DNA of 64,000 bases from Bacteroidales bacterium (GTDB taxonomy: Bacteria > Bacteroidota > Bacteroidia > Bacteroidales > Muribaculaceae). Under the pieces are notes generated by a model that was given only the letters and a program-made list of their open reading frames with translations, made no database searches and was not told the DNA's origin. Location: contig JAAVFI010000050.1 of NCBI GenBank assembly GCA_014800815.1, positions 1-64,000 on the forward strand, read 5' to 3'. A program made the position numbers and the translations under genes. This document shows, piece after piece, positions 5,955 to 15,682 of the stretch. Position 1 is the first letter of the stretch. Every line of letters begins with the position of its first letter.

Positions 5955-8900
5955 ATGAGTAATACAGTAAGAGTAACAGGAAACCACATACTCGTAGGTC
6001 TTGGGGGAACCGGAGGAAAGATTCTTCGAGCCTTCAAGATGCGTATGTTTGAAGAATTTCCGACATCAGATGAGCGTAAAAAACAGCCGGTATCAATATT
6101 GTACGTTGATTCGACAGACGAAATGATGCCAAAAGATGGACGCGCACGTGCTGATTTCAGAGTAATGGGCCAGGATGCATCATTTACTAATAATGAGTTT
6201 TTGAACATCAAGGCAGTAGACGTTGAGCATATTCTTGATCATATTGGAAATTATCCTTCAGTTAAAGGTATTGTTGACAATGTAGGTGCCGTAAAGTCAG
6301 CAATTGGCTCTCTCGGTCAAGCGGCCGGTCAAAAGCGCCGAGCAGGACGCTTGCTCTTCGCCGCTAATGCTGTAGGCTATGTAAATAGTTTGAAAGATGC
6401 CTATTACCGAGCACAAGAAATTTCGGGTACTTCTGATAATACCACGATTTATCTCTTTGCGGGTCTTTCAGGTGGTACCGGTTCAGGCTCTATTGTAGAT
6501 GCCCTTATTCAAACAAGAAAGACGTTCCCGGATGCGAAGATTCTGGTATATGCTATGCTCCCTGAAATGAATCTACCGAAGAGTGATATGGATCAGGGCC
6601 GCTATTACCAGAATGGTTATGCGGCAATGAACGAGCTTAATGCCCTCCAGACAGGGCGATGGGCACCACACGATGTTACCGGTAATAGCCCAATCAATCT
6701 TTACAATGACCGGGTAAAAGGTGTTGCTGATGGTTTGACCATTTATAGCAATGTAAACGAAAATGGTCTTACACTTAACTCGCTGTCAGAACTTCCAAAG
6801 ATTGTAAGTGACTATGTTTTCGCCCGTATCTTCTATGTCAATGACGAAGATCAGGTAAACGGTGACATAATCCGAGCATACAACTTTGAGAATATGGACG
6901 ACTTCGCACTTGAGTTTGACGAGGTTGCAAATGCTGATGCCAACGGTCGCATCCCGGTTGCCCGAACAAAGAAAATTAACTCCTTTGGTATAAAGCGAGT
7001 AATTTATCCGGAACTCCGCGTCCTTAAACATGTGACCTATTCAGTAGGTGAAAGTATTCTCTATCAGTTCAAATACAATAACTGGGACGAGAACCTCGGC
7101 TTTATAAACCAGGAGAAGAACAAGGATTATCGTCGCGAGTATTTTTCAAGGGAGAATCAGCAAAAATGGATGCTTGATGTTGAACATCTGACTCTTGAAA
7201 AGAAAATTCTCGAGGCGGACACAGATTATCCGGACTTCAAAGGCGATTGGCATGAAAAATCAATCGGTTACTCTGACGAAGCCAAAAAGGGCAATGATCC
7301 CCTTAACGAACTTGATAATATTTTAGCCGACATTTATTCACTTCACTTCAGGGAAGATGGAGTCGAGAACTTTTATGCATCCAAAGAGCGTGTTATTCCA
7401 GAAATGGCAAAGGAGGTTGTTCACAAAATTGAACAATCGCTCTTTGAGAAATGGAAGCTTGGAGATATTTCTATCATAGAGCTTCAAAAGGTTTCCAAAC
7501 TGCTCATTGAACGTATCAGCGAGATTCGTACTGAGCTTGAGACTGAAATCAAGGAAGAGACTAAAAACCTGAAAGCCATTGACGATGATCGTTATGGCAA
7601 TGTAGAGGCATGGAGTCGACTCGGTATCCTTCAGAGAATGGTTGGAGCTGGTGCAAGTCGATTTGCCGTGCATAAGGACATCCTCGCTGATTACTATGCC
7701 TCTAAGACTCGACTTGTCTCACTGGAATTTGCTAAGAAGTTGGCAGGTAAAATCTCAATGGAGATTAGCCGCATGGATGCCGACATCACCCTCTTGGCAC
7801 AGAAAATCACCGAATCTATCGACGAAACAGAAAAACTCCTCACCTCACAGCGCAAAGTCAACAAGGGTCTTGAAGATATGCGCGGTGCGGTCATAGAGGT
7901 CAGCGAGGAAGAAGCTATGGGTAACTTTGAGGTTGACGTTAAGATTGATAAGGTGGATATGCCAAATATCGCCAATCAACTTCGTCAGTCAATTCTTCCG
8001 GAGGGCGACTTCGTGAACTTTGGCGTATTAGCTTCCGATATCAATATTGATAACATCAAGGATGCTTTTGATTTGAAACTTTCTGAAATAATCCGCGCCA
8101 AACACAGTGAGAAAGTCAGCAAAGAGAAGAAAGTACTCGGACTTAATATCCTCACTCAGTTGCAGCAGAAGCTGAAAACCGATGATGATATCAAGGCTTT
8201 CGCATCTAAGATTGTACAGCAAAGCGGTGTATATCTGCGTCTGAACAATGACCAGATTCAGCTTCACATCCGTAATAATGAAGGTAATCTCAGTCCGACA
8301 AATCCTGCAAGTATCAATAAGAAAGCAATTCTTGTAAACATTCCTTCACCGGATGAGAACGAGGGATTAAAACGTTTTGCAGACAAATTGGAAGAGGCAT
8401 TCAAAAACTCTTTCAATCAGTCAACTGCACGTACTACCATTTCAATCAATCGCAACAGTCCGCGCAAAGATGAACTTTCAATCATCACCGTAAGCTATTG
8501 CTACCCGATGCGTGCAATCGATTGGATGAAACCTTACAAAGAGAAGTATGAACGATTCCTGAATACGGGTAATCCGAACACCGATGCCGGAAACGCAATA
8601 CTACTTCACAGCGAGGGCAATGGCAGTCAATTCCCATTAATCTTCGCTGTAGATAACGCCGAGGAAATTGCGGCTAAAAAAGCAGCGACACAAGCAGCGG
8701 TAAATCAGCCTCAACAACCCTCTGCTTTTGCACAACCTCAAACTGCACAATCTCCTGTTATTGGTGGTGGTATGCCACCCATGCCAGGTGCACCGGCAAT
8801 GCCGCCCATGCCAGGTATGACTCCTCCCACTCCGGCTCCTGAGCCTGAGATCGCATTGTATATCGCGGTTGCAGGACAGCAATATGGACCTTTCAACCGA

Positions 8901-9092
8901 GAGCTATGTAAGCAAATGGTGAAAAGCGGTCAGCTCACAGAGCAATCAACAGTATGGATGGAAGGATTGCCGGCTTGGACTGCTGCAGGTCAGGTGCCAA
9001 CGCTAAAGTCATTGTTTGTACCACAAATGTCGTCTTCAATGCCCGGTGCTTCCAGTATGCCCCCCATACTTCCAACCATGCCCCCAATGTAA
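5955..9092 (+). CDS. Tubulin/FtsZ-like GTPase fused to a GYF_2 domain
   Basis: 1045 aa. GLGGTGGK (15-22) matches the first nucleotide loop of the tubulin superfamily, and GGTGSGS (173-179) matches the tubulin/FtsZ signature. This fits the Tubulin_2 (tubulin-like) family, known from scattered bacteria and proposed to act in membrane remodelling. A long helical middle (about 400-750) is rich in Glu/Lys. Near the C-terminus a Pro/Met linker (PPMPGAPAMPPMPG) leads to a GYF_2-type domain (about 978-1030, YGPFNRELCKQMVKSGQL, then MEGLPAW), which usually binds proline-rich peptides; another Pro-rich tail follows. It probably polymerises with GTP and recruits partners through GYF. It is the core of the operon. 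Confidence 0.8.
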   Translation: MSNTVRVTGNHILVGLGGTGGKILRAFKMRMFEEFPTSDERKKQPVSILYVDSTDEMMPKDGRARADFRVMGQDASFTNNEFLNIKAVDVEHILDHIGNYPSVKGIVDNVGAVKSAIGSLGQAAGQKRRAGRLLFAANAVGYVNSLKDAYYRAQEISGTSDNTTIYLFAGLSGGTGSGSIVDALIQTRKTFPDAKILVYAMLPEMNLPKSDMDQGRYYQNGYAAMNELNALQTGRWAPHDVTGNSPINLYNDRVKGVADGLTIYSNVNENGLTLNSLSELPKIVSDYVFARIFYVNDEDQVNGDIIRAYNFENMDDFALEFDEVANADANGRIPVARTKKINSFGIKRVIYPELRVLKHVTYSVGESILYQFKYNNWDENLGFINQEKNKDYRREYFSRENQQKWMLDVEHLTLEKKILEADTDYPDFKGDWHEKSIGYSDEAKKGNDPLNELDNILADIYSLHFREDGVENFYASKERVIPEMAKEVVHKIEQSLFEKWKLGDISIIELQKVSKLLIERISEIRTELETEIKEETKNLKAIDDDRYGNVEAWSRLGILQRMVGAGASRFAVHKDILADYYASKTRLVSLEFAKKLAGKISMEISRMDADITLLAQKITESIDETEKLLTSQRKVNKGLEDMRGAVIEVSEEEAMGNFEVDVKIDKVDMPNIANQLRQSILPEGDFVNFGVLASDINIDNIKDAFDLKLSEIIRAKHSEKVSKEKKVLGLNILTQLQQKLKTDDDIKAFASKIVQQSGVYLRLNNDQIQLHIRNNEGNLSPTNPASINKKAILVNIPSPDENEGLKRFADKLEEAFKNSFNQSTARTTISINRNSPRKDELSIITVSYCYPMRAIDWMKPYKEKYERFLNTGNPNTDAGNAILLHSEGNGSQFPLIFAVDNAEEIAAKKAATQAAVNQPQQPSAFAQPQTAQSPVIGGGMPPMPGAPAMPPMPGMTPPTPAPEPEIALYIAVAGQQYGPFNRELCKQMVKSGQLTEQSTVWMEGLPAWTAAGQVPTLKSLFVPQMSSSMPGASSMPPILPTMPPM

Positions 9093-9115
9093 ACCTAAAA
9101 AAATAGAATACCAAC

Positions 9116-9826
9116 ATGGCATCAAATAGAAACGAACATCTGCGTTATCGTTATGGTATCTGCCTTAACGACAGCTGTGAAAAGTGCAAATCAAAAGAAG
9201 CCCAGCAAATTCCTGCGCGTAAAGATCTTGTTTGCGAAAGTTGCGGTAAACCCCTTCGTGAATGTCCCCCGCCTAAAAGCTTTGTCCAAAAGTATGGGAA
9301 GTATATTGGAATTGGTGTCGCTGCGGTAGTAATTATCGGTGGCATAGCGACATACTGCTTATTACCATCAAAAAATGGAGGATCCGCTGAGACTCATGTG
9401 GCTGATTCAATAGTCGACAGCATTTCAGAGGCGATGAATGACAGCTTAAGAGCTAAGGCATACGCTGACAGCGTTAAAATAGCAAAAGCTGATAGCATTC
9501 TTCTTGTTGCTGAAAATGCAAAAGATGAAGTTAAGCCGCAGACTACCCCTGCCCAGCCAAAACCACAGACAAGTGCTTCGTCTTCGTCATCTCATCGTCT
9601 CAGCTACGGCACATGGAATGGCGGAATGAAGAATGGACAACCTCATGGTAACGGAACCATGACATATTCAACTAGTCGTACTATCGACAGCCGAGATCCT
9701 AAAGGGCGTGTCGCTCAGCCCGGCGAATATATCGTTGGCGAATGGGATAATGGACATCTGGTTCAGGGTCGTTGGTTCAAGAATGACGGTTCGAAGGAAG
9801 CAGTCATCATTGGTAAAGTCGGTTAA
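9116..9826 (+). CDS. Zinc-ribbon, single-TM, MORN-repeat protein
   Basis: 236 aa. The N-terminus has cysteines at about 16, 21, 24, 40, 43 and 50, suggesting a cytoplasmic zinc ribbon. A membrane helix follows at about 63-87 (IGIGVAAVVIIGGIATYCLL). Next comes a low-complexity region with repeated ADS/DS turns and a Pro/Ser linker. The end holds two MORN-like units (YGTWNGGMKNGQPHGNG and VGEWDNGHLVQGRW). It would span the inner membrane, with the zinc ribbon near the tubulin-like filament and the MORN part outside. It lies 23 bases after the tubulin-like gene. Confidence 0.7.
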   Translation: MASNRNEHLRYRYGICLNDSCEKCKSKEAQQIPARKDLVCESCGKPLRECPPPKSFVQKYGKYIGIGVAAVVIIGGIATYCLLPSKNGGSAETHVADSIVDSISEAMNDSLRAKAYADSVKIAKADSILLVAENAKDEVKPQTTPAQPKPQTSASSSSSHRLSYGTWNGGMKNGQPHGNGTMTYSTSRTIDSRDPKGRVAQPGEYIVGEWDNGHLVQGRWFKNDGSKEAVIIGKVG

Positions 9827-9828
9827 TA

Positions 9829-10797
9829 ATGAACCTTAAGCATTCAATATTATCAATCGCTATTGTTCTCTCCATACCTTGTGCGTGGGGAGAACACACG
9901 ATTGTACCTAAAGCCTTTGCGGAATCGTCCGACTTTAATATTGCATCAAAGTTCCTGAATCAATATGTGTCATTCCTTGACAAACAACAAACTGAAGAAG
10001 TAAGTGATATTCTTCGTCGTACAAAGGAAGATGGCTTTCGGTTTAATAAGGGAAATGATGCATCGTTGAAATTATTGACCGGCGGAGAAGACTTTTCAAT
10101 CTTATTTGAAAATGGCGTCTATTCTGCTCAGTGGACTAAGAACGGACGCGATATTGTTTCATGCTCATTTCCGGCTAATTACGGATTACTGACCTTCTCA
10201 AACAAGATAGACCTTGAAAATCAGCTTATCCAAGAATTAGTACAACTATCAAGTGGTTCCTTGCAAATAGAAATGCCAGTAAGAGAAAAGTCAACGCTTA
10301 CACCAATTTCGTTCTCTGATTTCTACGTTGAAGATAAAGGATACTATATAACTCCACGCCTGAAGCATCAGCTCGTATTTGCAAAATCACAGACCAATCC
10401 CAACTTTTGTGTTTTGCTCAACAACACCACTCACTATCAATTGGAGTCAATTGCCAATATGATGCTTTCCGGTTACTCCGACAATCCACATCCGATTGAT
10501 CTTAAAGTCGATCAGTATGGCTACAAATCACAAACTGTCCCTACAGACTTACCAACACTCTACTCACTCCTTTCTCAAAACGGCGCCATCCCTTATTGGG
10601 GAGTGGAAACATATGACGGGCAAATAATCAAAGGACTGTGGGTTTGGATCAATCGCCAGGGAGGTTATGCCCACATGCTGACGGTTACAGTGCCGACAAA
10701 AGCCCTTTCGGAGGATTCACAGATTGAAGCGAAACTACACTGCTATCTGCGCCTTGATAATCTCAAATCGCTTTTTGAAGAATATCCTAACTTATGA
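9829..10797 (+). CDS. Secreted protein of tubulin operon, unknown family
   Basis: 322 aa with a clear signal peptide (MNLKHSILSIAIVLSIPCAWG). No recognised domain. The mature part looks globular, of mixed alpha/beta composition, with no repeats or cysteine pattern. It starts 2 bases after the previous stop and overlaps the next gene by ATGA, so it is translationally coupled. Probably periplasmic. Function unknown. Confidence 0.65.
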   Translation: MNLKHSILSIAIVLSIPCAWGEHTIVPKAFAESSDFNIASKFLNQYVSFLDKQQTEEVSDILRRTKEDGFRFNKGNDASLKLLTGGEDFSILFENGVYSAQWTKNGRDIVSCSFPANYGLLTFSNKIDLENQLIQELVQLSSGSLQIEMPVREKSTLTPISFSDFYVEDKGYYITPRLKHQLVFAKSQTNPNFCVLLNNTTHYQLESIANMMLSGYSDNPHPIDLKVDQYGYKSQTVPTDLPTLYSLLSQNGAIPYWGVETYDGQIIKGLWVWINRQGGYAHMLTVTVPTKALSEDSQIEAKLHCYLRLDNLKSLFEEYPNL

Positions 10798-11540
10798 AAA
10801 GAATCATATTCACTATATTGACTGCAATCTCGATACTGACTGCGTGGGCCGATGTCAATACTGATAAAGCAATGGCAAAAATAAGCCGTGATTCAAAGAC
10901 ATATATCTCTGTGGATGTTCGCGCCGCTACAGAAGATGCCGCCTACAACGAAGCTATGCAGAAACTATCCGCACAGATTTCAGACTACTTCAAGACTGAA
11001 TTTCCCGGAGAACCTATGCCTGATGCAATCTATCTTTCTAATACTTCGAGTATATACGAGCGCATGACCTCCCAAATAGCCGATAACCGCTATAGAGTAA
11101 TGCTTTATGTCAAAAAAAGCGATTTGAAGCCTATGGGGGGCAACGGAAACGCATTGGTTCTATCTAAGAATGACAGCGACGTCTATTCTCCAGTACCCAC
11201 AGAGGCACACAAAGCAGAAGCTGAGGCGATTGTCAAGATCGACACAATAGTAACTGTAGTCAAGACTCCTATGAATCCTACACTATTGCAGATAGCTAAT
11301 CTCAAAACTCGCGAGGAGCTAACACAGACACTACAAAATCTTCGTAGATCAAAAAATATTAGTGGAGCCGCTGCGTTTCCTATGGCTAACGCAAATAACT
11401 ACTATATTGCTGTGCTACGAGGCGATAGACTTGTTGAGATACTGCATTTCTCGAATGGTCAATATAAGGAGATAATTTCTGAGACTCCGGTTGATATTTT
11501 AAAATATACAGACTGTACAGGTTATTGGTTTACTCTCTAA
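10794..11540 (+). CDS. Secreted LPP20-like protein of tubulin operon
   Basis: 248 aa. A signal peptide (MKRIIFTILTAISILTAWA) is followed by a domain with alternating strands and an Ala-rich helix (AATEDAAYNEAMQKLSAQI), then RYRVMLYVKK. This pattern recalls the LPP20/DUF4384-type envelope proteins of Bacteroidetes; the match is weak. The end (YYIAVLRGDRLVEILHF and so on) forms a second small domain. It overlaps the upstream gene by 4 bases. Confidence 0.55.
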   Translation: MKRIIFTILTAISILTAWADVNTDKAMAKISRDSKTYISVDVRAATEDAAYNEAMQKLSAQISDYFKTEFPGEPMPDAIYLSNTSSIYERMTSQIADNRYRVMLYVKKSDLKPMGGNGNALVLSKNDSDVYSPVPTEAHKAEAEAIVKIDTIVTVVKTPMNPTLLQIANLKTREELTQTLQNLRRSKNISGAAAFPMANANNYYIAVLRGDRLVEILHFSNGQYKEIISETPVDILKYTDCTGYWFTL

Positions 11541-11549
11541 TTGCTGAAT

Positions 11550-13814
11550 ATGAATAGAATCATACTTCTTGTAGTCGCATTATTTTCGGCCATAAACGTT
11601 GCTTTCGGCCAATTTAAATTGGAATTTGAGTCATTTGAAGAGATTCCTAATGATCTTTCTGCAAGAACAAATCCAAAATTGGATTTGAACGGAGAACCTG
11701 CGGCTTTGCTTAAAATCCAAATTCCTTTACTTCAGGATGCTACCATATTAAGTTCCCAAAAAATCGGGCAGGAACAATATGATCCGGGAGAGTTCAAAGT
11801 CTATCTGTGTGATGGCACTAAAAGAGTGGTGATCAGGCATCAGGATTTTGAACCATTTGAGTTTACATTTAACGAACCATTAAAGGGCAAAACGGTATAT
11901 CGTCTTGTTTTAAGAGTCCCGGATGATTATATTTCCTTGGGAGCAGTGTCGGTGAAATTTAATACTAATGTGTTGAATGCAACGCTGCAAATTGACGGGA
12001 ATGAATATAAGACCGAGAGCGGAGAATTTTATTTTAAACTCAAAAAGGGATCATATTCATATACCTTAAAAACCTCACTGGAGGGTTATTCACCAGTAAA
12101 TGGGGTTCTTGACATTACTGATAACGATGTTAAAGAGGCTGGTCGGTTAGACAAATATATAGATCTTCAATCCGATAAAAAGAGTAACCTACACATTTCA
12201 GCAGTTAATGGTTCTAAAGTGAAAATTGACGGAATAGAACTGAAGAACTTAAAGAAGACCATTCCATTATCACGTGGGCGTCATAACGTTGAAGTGGAAC
12301 TAAATGGCTTTCATAATACATTAGTTATTAATCTTCTAAATGATAATGAATATTTAGATGCAGATATTCGTGTGCCCTTTACCATAGTAAGCCCTACCGT
12401 GGCCGAATTCTCAATCAGCCCAATAGATAACGCCATTAAGCCCTCCATTAATAAATTCAAAGCCAACCAACAGGTTAGATTACTTGGTAAATATAAAATA
12501 ATAGCCAAGGCAAAAGGCTATGAAACCAAGGAAATTGAAGTGGCAGTTAGTCCGGAAATGTCGAAGAATGGTGTTAATATTACCATACCCATGATTAGCG
12601 ACGCCTATAATTTATTTAATGGCTCCGGAAATGTAAAGCAGAACATCAACAAGGCTATGAAAGAATATAGAAAAAAAATAGCTAATGGCGATGAACTGGC
12701 CATGTGGGAATACGGGGAAATCCTTCTTGAACAGAATAATATTTCTCAAGGTCAGACTATGATTAAGCTTGCGGCTGACAAGGGGCATCCGAAGTCTGCT
12801 TTATATACAGCTCTGAATTATAGTGGTCTAAGCGATGATGATAAACAAAAATACCTTGAAATTGCTATAAACGGCGGAGAAGATCAGGCACATGAGATTC
12901 TTGGCGATATGTACGCGGAAAAAAGAGATATAGAGAAAGCATATTCAGAATATTCTCAATCCAATTCGTCATCCAGCAATCTCAAAACTGTCTATTTGGC
13001 AATTCAGTATCCAGATAAGATAAATCTCACCCCTTATGAAATTAGAGATAAACTTGAACTTATAGACTCCACGGATCCCAATTTCGGGTTAGCCCAAAAT
13101 TTATTAGGAGAATTGGCATATAGAGGATTGGGAATGGAGCGTAATCTACAAGCAGCCGTAGAATATTGGGCTAATGCTTCTCCGGAGGTATTATCCCAAC
13201 AAGCGCTTATAATAATGGGTGTTAAGAATCTTAATACCAGTAGACTCGATGATTACGCGAAATATATCTCATTAAAGGAATATGCTGAGGACTGTGTAAT
13301 TATAGATGGGGTAAGTCTGGTGCAATTTCTTTGCCGAGCAGCTCAACAATTGGATAAAAAAGATATAAATACCGCCTTTCAATTTCTATCCAAAAGTTAT
13401 GAATTGGGCGATCGATCCCTTACAACCGTTTCATATCTTGGAAAATACTATAAGGATGGGACCGGAGTCAATAAGAATCCTCAACTTGCAAAGGAAATGC
13501 TAAAGCTTGCCGTAGATCAATATAATGATGTGCGGGCAATGCGATGGCTCGGAAACATATATGAGAATGAAAAAGATTTAAAATCTGCTGAGCTATATTA
13601 TAAAAAGGCTATAACTCTGAATGATCCACTTGCAAAAGGTTACTACGCGACTTTACTGTATAATAAAGGCAATGCTAACTACGCTAAGGCCGTAAAACTC
13701 TGGAGCGAAGCAGCCGAAGCAGGTCACAAACAATCAATTAAAAATCTTATAACCTACTATGAGAAGGTAGAGCGAAACCCCTCTAAAGCAAAGTATTGGA
13801 AAGGAAAGTTATAA
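11550..13814 (+). CDS. Secreted PEGA-like and Sel1-repeat protein
   Basis: 754 aa from the ATG at 11550. The track starts at TTG 11541, but the ATG places a clean signal peptide (MNRIILLVVALFSAINVAFG) first. Residues about 130-350 contain PEGA-like beta repeats (KVKIDGIELKNL, GRHNVEVELNGF). From about 380 onward come Sel1/TPR-like helical repeats (WEYGEILLEQN, AADKGHPKSALYTAL, SYLGKYYKDGTGVNKNP, RWLGNIYENEKDLKSAE). Such proteins act as periplasmic protein-protein scaffolds. It is the largest exported partner of the tubulin-like protein. Confidence 0.7.
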   Translation: MNRIILLVVALFSAINVAFGQFKLEFESFEEIPNDLSARTNPKLDLNGEPAALLKIQIPLLQDATILSSQKIGQEQYDPGEFKVYLCDGTKRVVIRHQDFEPFEFTFNEPLKGKTVYRLVLRVPDDYISLGAVSVKFNTNVLNATLQIDGNEYKTESGEFYFKLKKGSYSYTLKTSLEGYSPVNGVLDITDNDVKEAGRLDKYIDLQSDKKSNLHISAVNGSKVKIDGIELKNLKKTIPLSRGRHNVEVELNGFHNTLVINLLNDNEYLDADIRVPFTIVSPTVAEFSISPIDNAIKPSINKFKANQQVRLLGKYKIIAKAKGYETKEIEVAVSPEMSKNGVNITIPMISDAYNLFNGSGNVKQNINKAMKEYRKKIANGDELAMWEYGEILLEQNNISQGQTMIKLAADKGHPKSALYTALNYSGLSDDDKQKYLEIAINGGEDQAHEILGDMYAEKRDIEKAYSEYSQSNSSSSNLKTVYLAIQYPDKINLTPYEIRDKLELIDSTDPNFGLAQNLLGELAYRGLGMERNLQAAVEYWANASPEVLSQQALIIMGVKNLNTSRLDDYAKYISLKEYAEDCVIIDGVSLVQFLCRAAQQLDKKDINTAFQFLSKSYELGDRSLTTVSYLGKYYKDGTGVNKNPQLAKEMLKLAVDQYNDVRAMRWLGNIYENEKDLKSAELYYKKAITLNDPLAKGYYATLLYNKGNANYAKAVKLWSEAAEAGHKQSIKNLITYYEKVERNPSKAKYWKGKL

Positions 13815-13820
13815 TATAAT

Positions 13821-14255
13821 TTGAAAACTGCGTCCTACATAACTGCAATTATCCTAATCTTATTAGGTGGTTTTATATACATATTATATCGCCCCCTAAG
13901 TTTAGCGATGTTCAGATGGGCTAATCTGAGCTCCGATACAGCTTGGCTGATGTCCAGCCGAACTGCTGTACCGCAAAATATTCCGGATTGGATAATTTAT
14001 GCACTCCCAGATGGGCTATGGGCTTGTTCCTATACAATACTAATTGGCACGATTTGGGACTTTAACGTAGAGAAATGTATCGCTATAATGGCAATAATTC
14101 CGCTGATGGGCATACTATCCGAACTTCTCCAATGTTGCAATGTCCTTCCCGGAGTATTTGACTGGCATGATCTTGCAGCATATTCCCTGGGCTTTGTAAT
14201 AGGAATAGTCTATATAAATAGAATAAGAAAAATAAGAATAAATAAAGAAATATGA
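13821..14255 (+). CDS. VanZ-like small membrane protein
   Basis: 144 aa from TTG; no ATG exists before the first membrane segment. Four predicted membrane helices. The region GILSELLQ...DWHDLAAYSLG resembles the conserved end of VanZ-like proteins (E-x2-Q, then a D and a G-rich helix). VanZ proteins have been linked to teicoplanin resistance and cell-envelope or sporulation roles. Its place here suggests a membrane component. It overlaps the next gene by 4 bases (ATGA). Confidence 0.6.
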   Translation: MKTASYITAIILILLGGFIYILYRPLSLAMFRWANLSSDTAWLMSSRTAVPQNIPDWIIYALPDGLWACSYTILIGTIWDFNVEKCIAIMAIIPLMGILSELLQCCNVLPGVFDWHDLAAYSLGFVIGIVYINRIRKIRINKEI

Positions 14256-14521
14256 AGAAAAATATCTATCGTTACTTAGCATCATTTGCTTGTATCGCTG
14301 TTTTCATCGTACTCGCTTGTTCAAGTATGGATAGCGAAAGCACTTCTACCGATAATTCTGCAGCTGAAGATAATACTATCGAAAATTATACTCAGCCCGA
14401 AGAGTCCACTCCTTATCAGGAGCCAGTCACAATCTTCAATTCCACAGAAGAAGAATACGCCTCTGACGATGATGAAGAGATTGTCATAATTACAAACTCA
14501 TCGGAAGACGAAGAACTCTAA
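14252..14521 (+). CDS. Small acidic lipoprotein
   Basis: 89 aa. The signal ends in a lipobox (VLACSS, Cys at about 23), so the protein is lipid-anchored. The mature part is almost all Ser, Thr, Asp and Glu (ASDDDEEIVIIT, SSEDEEL) and probably disordered. Function unknown. It might act as a charged spacer or partner for the secreted proteins. It is coupled to both neighbours: ATGA before, TAATG after. Confidence 0.6.
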   Translation: MKKNIYRYLASFACIAVFIVLACSSMDSESTSTDNSAAEDNTIENYTQPEESTPYQEPVTIFNSTEEEYASDDDEEIVIITNSSEDEEL

Positions 14522-14541
14522 TGCAGGCTAATCGATCGAAT

Positions 14542-15507
14542 ATGAAACGATTTATAGCAATACTATCAACCTTCTGGTTGATTCTTTCGGCAAGTGCTCA
14601 AGTTGAGGTCGAGGTAATTGATGGCACATCAAATCAGATGTTGAAGAATAGCATAGAACGCAATGCCTCATCTTTTATGAGCGAGGTATATAATGCATAC
14701 CAAGGGAACCGCGCTCTCAACCTTTCTGGTCTCGTATCACCCAATGCAGAGATGTCAATAGAAATGCTTTGGGAAAATGTCCATTTCTGCCCCGAAGACC
14801 AGTATGTAGCTGAAATACTCCTTAACTCTTCTGACGGCTACCAGCTTCGTAACATCCCGCTCGTTATTCTCCCTCAGGATGCCGGAGCGGATACCGACTA
14901 CAAGGATGCTGTGCTCAATTTTGACCGAAACGGTAACATCGCTGCGGTCTACTTCTCAATTGAAAGCAACACCTACAAGAATATCATGGAGAAAGGCGTT
15001 CAGCTCAACGATATGGAGCGTCGTCTTGAAATCCTCGATTACGTGGAGCGATTCCGAACATCATATAACCAAAAAGACCTTAACTTCCTTAACCAGGTAT
15101 TTTCCGACGATGCTCTCATTATCACCGGTAAGGTCATAAACGCCCGCAAAGGTGATGGATTTATCTCGATGCCCAAAGTAACATACACCAAGCAGACGAA
15201 AAGCGAGTATCTTGCAAAACTTAGCAACATTTTCCGTAACAATCGCTATATCAACGTGAAGTTTGATGATGTGCAGATCAAACGCCATGGCGCAAACCCC
15301 AATATCTATGGTGTGCGCGTTGTTCAGCACTGGAACACCTCCAACTATAGCGATGAAGGCTATGTCTATATGGTTTGGGACTTTTCCAATCCAGAAGCGC
15401 CACAGATACATGTTCGAACATGGCAACCTATGTACCTCGATAGTGCAAAGAAAAATCCGCTTCCCGAGGAAGAGATTTTTGATTTAAACTCTTTTGAAGG
15501 TATCTGA
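14542..15507 (+). CDS. Secreted NTF2-like protein, last gene of tubulin operon
   Basis: 321 aa from the ATG at 14542, which puts the signal peptide (MKRFIAILSTFWLILSASA) at the N-terminus. The in-frame ATG at 14521 overlaps the previous stop and is the alternative. After about 150 residues a region beginning EILDYVERFRTSYNQKDLNFL and including FSDDALIITG and YVYMVWDFSN has the helix-then-sheet layout of NTF2/SnoaL-like folds. It may bind a ligand or serve as a scaffold. The operon ends here, before the terminator at 15617. Confidence 0.6.
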   Translation: MKRFIAILSTFWLILSASAQVEVEVIDGTSNQMLKNSIERNASSFMSEVYNAYQGNRALNLSGLVSPNAEMSIEMLWENVHFCPEDQYVAEILLNSSDGYQLRNIPLVILPQDAGADTDYKDAVLNFDRNGNIAAVYFSIESNTYKNIMEKGVQLNDMERRLEILDYVERFRTSYNQKDLNFLNQVFSDDALIITGKVINARKGDGFISMPKVTYTKQTKSEYLAKLSNIFRNNRYINVKFDDVQIKRHGANPNIYGVRVVQHWNTSNYSDEGYVYMVWDFSNPEAPQIHVRTWQPMYLDSAKKNPLPEEEIFDLNSFEGI

Positions 15508-15616
15508 AATAGTTTACTCTTGGGACAAAAAAAAGAATATTGCTGTCCGATAAAACTTCTTACTGCAAGAAAAAATTAGGGTCGATTCTTGCAAAGCAAG
15601 TGACTAAAGTCGATTA

Positions 15617-15672
15617 CCACAAAAATGCTCATAGGAGGGGAGGGTGGCCCGCTACTATGAGCTTTTTTGTGG
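15617..15672. terminator. Bidirectional terminator between tubulin operon and PUL
   Basis: CCACAAAAATGCTCATAG pairs with CTATGAGCTTTTTTGTGG (17 of 18). It has a T-run on one side and an A-run on the other, serving two convergent units. Confidence 0.8.
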
Positions 15673-15682
15673 TTAAGTCGGT

